Assembly (NCBI RefSeq): GCF_012933445.1
Contig: NZ_JABBNC010000007.1
Coordinates: 228,201-292,200 of the forward strand
Length of the DNA: 64,000 bases
From: Actinoplanes sp. TBRC 11911
Lineage (GTDB): Bacteria > Actinomycetota > Actinomycetes > Mycobacteriales > Micromonosporaceae
Reading direction: 5' to 3'
The notes under the pieces are model-generated. The model was not told where the DNA came from, ran no database searches, and saw only the letters and a list, made by a program, of their open reading frames with translations. A program made the position numbers and the translations under genes. Of this stretch, positions 61,801 through 64,000 are shown piece after piece. How positions within the stretch are numbered: the stretch's first letter is position 1; each line of letters opens with the position of its first letter.

Positions 61801-62233
61801 CGACGAGCTTGAGCAGCGCGTTGAAGCCGGCCGACGAGACCATGTGCGCCTCGTCGATCACGTAGATCTTGTAGCGGCTGCTGGCGGGCGCGAAGAACGC
61901 CTTTTCCCGCAGGTCACGGGCGTCGTCGACACCACCGTGGCTGGCCGCGTCGATCTCGATGACGTCGATCGAGCCGGGACCGTCGTTCGCCAGCGCGCGG
62001 CACGACGCACAGACCCCACACGGCTCGGGCGTGGGCCCCTGCTCGCAGTTGAGCGAGCGGGCCAGGATGCGCGCGCTCGACGTCTTGCCACAGCCACGCG
62101 GCCCGGAGAAGAGGTAGGCGTGGTGCAGCCGCCCGCTGCGCAGGGCCTGCGACAACGGCTCGGTGACGTGCTCCTGGCCGATGAGCTCCGCAAAGGTCCG
62201 CGGACGGTACTTGCGGTAAAGCGCGAGTGCCAC
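58817..62233 (-). CDS. dnaX: DNA polymerase III gamma/tau subunit with very long disordered insert
   Basis: Clamp-loader ATPase. 1,138 residues; M. tuberculosis DnaX is ~580. Residues ~1-370 hold Walker A GPRGCGKTS, zinc C4 (CEQGPTPEPCGVCASC), Walker B VIDEAHM, SRC-like ARDTLSVLDQL. A conserved globular tail domain (VREVWPEIVAAIGRQSKRLSALLAG) is near ~648-725. Between and after it are Ala/Gly/Ser/Pro repeats such as GSVAGPGATG and NSPARGAAAG. The last ~60 residues (SEQQAMRLLQDAFGAEKIGEV) are again conserved in actinobacteria. GTG at 62233 with AAGGAGGGG at ideal spacing. Confidence 0.95.
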   Translation of the reverse strand: MALALYRKYRPRTFAELIGQEHVTEPLSQALRSGRLHHAYLFSGPRGCGKTSSARILARSLNCEQGPTPEPCGVCASCRALANDGPGSIDVIEIDAASHGGVDDARDLREKAFFAPASSRYKIYVIDEAHMVSSAGFNALLKLVEEPPEYVKFIFATTEPEKVLGTIKSRTHHYPFRLIPPAVLRPYLQQLTEAEGVAVEPAVFPLVVRAGGGSARDTLSVLDQLIAGAGPDGVSYSRAVSLLGVTDVALIDEMCDALAAGDGAAAYSTIDRVAEAGHDARRFASDLLERFRDLIILQQVPDAVAKGLIDGPADQVETMSAQATRLGPATLSRCADIMHNGLVEMRGTTAPRLLLELITARMLLPGADDSSGALLQRLERIERRLTLSGDSPVRVEAEPAVAASNGSAVSDGAVAVAGGPAGAGGGGLSAARAAAAAAGRRSAGTGAGGGGTAGAAGRRAPAAARPAAPTGDSGDQVEGDDEPVPAGQAEGGPSDAAAASASAAVALASAVPATAASVAASPVSASPSPSAEQITEGLSATAVSERGTRIVEPDDYDDEPPWDSEPEPPEPSHVEHAGVSPEPARAEPAGVSPVPSRVEAVGASPELSRVEPDDAPREARRVEPAGVMPDAPEEPAAAALEDAVPGQLTAAAVREVWPEIVAAIGRQSKRLSALLAGAVVRDFDGRTVTLTFRYPKHAEMVAPASPTVADALYEALGGRWEIRCEVSGDGGATSPAPAPRNASGRGASGGRGNDAGSAGVGPGRTAPTAPGAQQAAAPRPPQSRRREADAPASSGGDDDWPEPAKPGGLSSSSDGLPNESADEDWPEVRAIGEPAPADPVANAAAADTGATASAASPGTSASVAGSGAAGSSPGSSGVGGSAAVGSGTAGSVAGPGATGSTGVGGSVAGPGATGPTGVGGSVAGSGVDGTHLAGSGARASAGDSAAAGSAARPDESASAAGGSAPGSAAAVAKPPPAAPPPRVAPPAQPARVASSPQIPSSGLAAARAAAAAAGNSGGRPTATNSPAQPAAAAGNSAARAAAGGNSPARGAAAGNSPTRGAAGAKAGNAPWADGGPAEEAPYDPEYDGPPPRGSFEGFDPGDEPLDDVIDEKTARESSEQQAMRLLQDAFGAEKIGEV

Positions 62234-62337
62234 TCTGCCCTGCCCCTCCTTGACGACCGCGCCATTGTCCGTCGGGGGTATGACAAGAACCAACTGTGTC
62301 GCGCGGGGGTGTCGCCCGGGACGCCAGCAGACAAAAA

Positions 62338-62426
62338 GGGCCCCCCGTGCACCCGTCAGAGCCCGCTTATCCTTGCTGCCTTCCGGCCCTGGGGAGGTTC
62401 ACGAGATGCACGCCGCACGAGAGGCT
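62338..62426 (-). ncRNA. ffs: Signal recognition particle RNA (4.5S, small type)
   Basis: The minus strand contains GTGAACCTCCCCAGG then GCCGGAAGGCAGCAAGGATAAGC, the universally conserved SRP tetraloop/asymmetric-loop core that binds Ffh. Outer arms GTGCA/TGCAC close the stem. A TACGCT -10 box (62433-62438) is ~6 nt before the inferred 5' end, and CCCTTTTTGTC marks the 3' terminator. Ends are approximate. Confidence 0.9.
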
Positions 62427-62509
62427 CCTCAGAGCGTACCTGGTTCCCGCCCGCCGCGAAGGCCCCCTCCCCGGTTCACCACCGGGACGGCCTCTGTATC
62501 CTCTGTGAC

Positions 62510-62597
62510 GGAGGATTCGCCTAGAGGCCTAGGGCGCACGCTTGGAAAGCGTGTTGGGTTCACACCCTCACGAGTTCGAATCTCGTATCCTCCGCCA
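62510..62597 (+). tRNA. serX: tRNA-Ser (GGA)
   Basis: Acceptor GGAGGAT/ATCCTCC, discriminator G, CCA encoded in the DNA (62595-62597). Anticodon arm CACGC-TTGGAAA-GCGTG gives GGA. A long variable arm (TTGGGTTCACACCCTCA) confirms a class II tRNA. The symbol is a convention only. Confidence 0.95.
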
Positions 62598-62605
62598 TCG
62601 ACACG

Positions 62606-62636
62606 AAAGGCCGGACCTTTAAGGTCCGGCCTTTTT
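62606..62636 (+). terminator. Terminator of tRNA-Ser
   Basis: AAAGGCCGGACCTT / AAGGTCCGGCCTTT stem with a one- or few-nt loop followed by TTTTT: a textbook intrinsic terminator. It may also end the STAS transcript from the other side. Confidence 0.9.
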
Positions 62637-62659
62637 CCGGTACGCCTCCGCGGCGCCTC

Positions 62660-63001
62660 TCAGAGCTGCGCGGCAGCGATCGCGTCATCCACTTCGGGGA
62701 AGATCGCGAAGTACCGGCTCAGCCCGACCGTCTCCATCAGCCGTACGAGGAACGGGTTCGCCCCGGCGAAACTCAGCCACCCGCCGCGGGCCGTGATGAC
62801 CTGCTTGCAGGTGATGAACGCGCTCAACCCCACCGAGTCGCAGAACTTCAGCTCGGTGAGGTCGACGACGATCCGGGGCACCGGCCGTTCCAGCAGGTCC
62901 GTGAGCGCCGACTGGAGTTTGCCGGCCGTGTCGGCGTCGAGTTCGCCCTTGAGGTGCAGTACGGCGACGTCGGAGCGGTGATCGGTGACTGTGGCCTGCA
63001 T
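62660..63001 (-). CDS. STAS-domain anti-sigma factor antagonist (SpoIIAA-like)
   Basis: 113 residues. STAS fold with VAVLHLKGELDADTAG, IVVDLTELKFCDSVGLSAF (the Ser in CDSVG is the phosphorylation site of SpoIIAA/RsbV), and a C-terminal helix. In partner switching it frees a sigma factor from its kinase-type anti-sigma; no RsbW-like kinase or sigma gene is in the window, so the partner is elsewhere. ATG 63001 with AGGAAG upstream. Confidence 0.92.
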   Translation of the reverse strand: MQATVTDHRSDVAVLHLKGELDADTAGKLQSALTDLLERPVPRIVVDLTELKFCDSVGLSAFITCKQVITARGGWLSFAGANPFLVRLMETVGLSRYFAIFPEVDDAIAAAQL

Positions 63002-63085
63002 GGGTTCGCTTCCTGGCGGTGGGAACGGCAACCCAGGCTAGGTCCGGTCGACTAATTGTCATCGGACAAACGGTCCGGCGGAACG

Positions 63086-63122
63086 CGATCGGGCCGGACC
63101 CTCGCTGGGTCCGGCCCGATCG
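63086..63122 (-). terminator. 16-bp perfect hairpin
   Basis: CGATCGGGCCGGACCC / GGGTCCGGCCCGATCG with a 5-nt loop. It lies between the small gene ending at 63179 and the STAS gene and likely terminates the former. On the plus strand it is followed by AAAAGTTTT. Confidence 0.78.
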
Positions 63123-63178
63123 AAAAGTTTTGGCTGGCCGATGAAGTGGAGCGTGCGGCGCAGCCTGGCTCCTGGCGC

Positions 63179-63388
63179 TTAAAGCTTGCGCCACTGCCAG
63201 CGTGAACCTCGCCACGCGTCTGCCAGGATCATGGCGGAGGCATGACCTGGACATTGCTGCACCTTTGACTTGCCCTGCGGTCCGCCCATCTGAGCTTCCA
63301 CTTCCCAGCGCTCGCCATCGGTGCGGATGTAGACGTCCCGGCGCGCGAGCCGGATGTCGCCATTCCACCAGTGATGCTCAACTCTCAC
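63179..63388 (-). CDS. Small Trp-rich hypothetical protein
   Basis: 69 residues, MRVEHHWWNGDIRLARRDVY start, with WEVEAQMGGPQGKSK in the middle and a WRGSRWQWRKL end. Basic and rich in Trp, no TM. Family not identified. The frame is supported as a gene by TAGATT ending exactly six bases before its GTG (leaderless promoter) and by a strong hairpin after its stop. Confidence 0.68.
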   Translation of the reverse strand: MRVEHHWWNGDIRLARRDVYIRTDGERWEVEAQMGGPQGKSKVQQCPGHASAMILADAWRGSRWQWRKL

Positions 63389-63394
63389 GTGTCA

Positions 63395-63400
63395 AATCTA
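63395..63400 (-). promoter_or_regulatory. -10 box for leaderless small gene
   Basis: TAGATT on the minus strand, TGACAC, then GTG 63388; same 6-nt spacing as other leaderless genes here. Confidence 0.5.
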
Positions 63401-63894
63401 GGACAGAGGACACGCATCGGCGCCAGGCAATCTTGTGAAAGTTTCTCGCCAGCCGGTCGAAGCGCATTGTCTGATCCGGTGGTTTTCCGCGTGGCGACTT
63501 GCGCGGCAGGGGTTTATTTGGGCGGTACCGTGACAATCACCATCAGTGATTCATTCAGATGGTGAACGAAGCCGCGAGAGGCCGAAACGAAACCGTTACG
63601 CACAGGCCCTCTGATCTAGGAGAACGCCTGATCAACAAACTCGCAGCTCAGAGCCACTGCCCGACGATCTACACACACAGAGCGTGATATCCCCAGGTCA
63701 ATTGCGCCACCCAATAGCCATCACCACATCGACAGCGTTCCACGTGATCAACCAGCGACTTTGCGTAACTTTCGGCCCCCGATTGATCCGCAACGCCTTT
63801 CCGGCCCCTCAGATCAAGTAGCGGCCGCAGCCACCAAAGACAAATCCGGACCATCCAGGCACCCCAGAAAAATCCCACCCCCACCAGAACTCAG
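63401..63894. other. Gene-free stretch near the right edge
   Basis: About 490 bp without a convincing gene. A 7-bp stem CACCATC/GATGGTG lies at ~63539-63565. Short open frames here lack ribosome sites and family resemblance. Confidence 0.5.
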
Positions 63895-64000
63895 CACGGC
63901 ACATCGGGGCCAACGTGCGCAGAAGCCCAAGGTGTCGCGGGGTACAACGTGCCGCAGAAGCGCAACGTGCCACGGGGTACAACGTGCCGCAGAAGCGCAA
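63895..64000 (+). repeat. 35-bp tandem repeat running off the right edge
   Basis: CGCAGAAG recurs at 63918, 63953 and 63988, exactly 35 bp apart. Each unit holds two CAACGTG half-units (CAACGTGCCGCAGAAGCG and CAACGTGCCACGGGGTA). A diverged partial unit precedes 63918. The array continues beyond the window. Confidence 0.85.

Noticed and set aside
63669..63884. 71-codon Trp-rich open frame on the minus strand
   Set aside because: No ribosome site, no leaderless box at 6-7 nt, and no family resemblance.
63895..64000. CRISPR array at the edge
   Set aside because: 35-bp period is close to CRISPR repeat length, but the units abut without spacers and contain internal half-repeats.

Overview
The window is a high-G+C actinobacterial chromosome segment. 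Gene content, very long Pro/Ala-rich protein tails, GTG starts and the combination of WhiB, a type VII secretion core, PASTA-type penicillin-binding protein and ArsA pair point to a filamentous actinomycete, most likely Micromonosporaceae (Actinoplanes-like); the family is an inference from gene style, not from a search. From memory, much of the gene order matches Mycobacterium tuberculosis: ftsH/hpt/tilS/Rv3626c/Rv3627c/ppa (Rv3610c, Rv3624c-Rv3628), marP/Nudix/TlpA/nth/crp/MBL/RidA/DUF4177/ArsA-ArsA/whiB4/ponA2/Rv3683 (Rv3671c-Rv3683), and asd/lysC/leuA plus recR/ybaB/dnaX (Rv3708c-Rv3721c). So the backbone is old and housekeeping; the novelty lies in what has been inserted or enlarged.

Layout. 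1-9.8 kb: ftsH (cut by the left edge), hpt, a metalloprotease-tilS operon, a giant DacB with a ~1,100-residue disordered cytoplasmic arm, and ppa. 9.8-18 kb: a partial type VII secretion locus (eccD divergent from eccC-mycP) meeting marP tail to tail. 18-21 kb: Nudix, TlpA lipoprotein, nth, CapA-like. 21.5-31.9 kb: crp, a degenerate acyl-CoA-carboxylase-like pair, then (minus strand) DUF4177-RidA, MBL hydrolase, adenylate cyclase/ATPase and Ser/Thr kinase. 32-41.4 kb: membrane protein, two ArsA-type ATPases, whiB, ponA2, tRNA-Pro, metallophosphoesterase, yqeY, and a zinc-ribbon membrane protein with a hairpin over its ribosome site. 41.5-50.6 kb: small membrane protein, a FIST protein followed by a wrecked EAL domain, pyrE, lysC-asd-cutA, a lipoprotein, a leu leader/attenuator with leuA, and a secreted HNH nuclease coupled to a small gene. 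51-57.4 kb: an oligopeptide ABC transporter. 57.7-64 kb: recR, ybaB, dnaX with a very long tail, SRP RNA, tRNA-Ser, a STAS anti-sigma antagonist, a small gene, and a tandem repeat running off the right edge.

How it works together. Cell-wall synthesis and trimming (DacB, PonA2, MarP), envelope export (EccC/EccD/MycP), cAMP signalling (Crp plus a class III cyclase 4.5 kb away) and amino-acid supply (lysC-asd, leuA, Opp) are the main themes. Many start codons sit exactly 6-7 nt after a TANNNT box, the signature of leaderless mRNAs, and this fixed several starts. Several neighbours share GTGA/ATGA overlaps, and two convergent pairs share a single CTAG as both stop codons. The most promising novelties are the catalytically degraded carboxylase pair, the cyclase-kinase extension of a conserved operon with a 32-bp operator-like palindrome over its promoter, a dispersed intergenic palindromic repeat, and the oversized disordered arms of DacB and DnaX.
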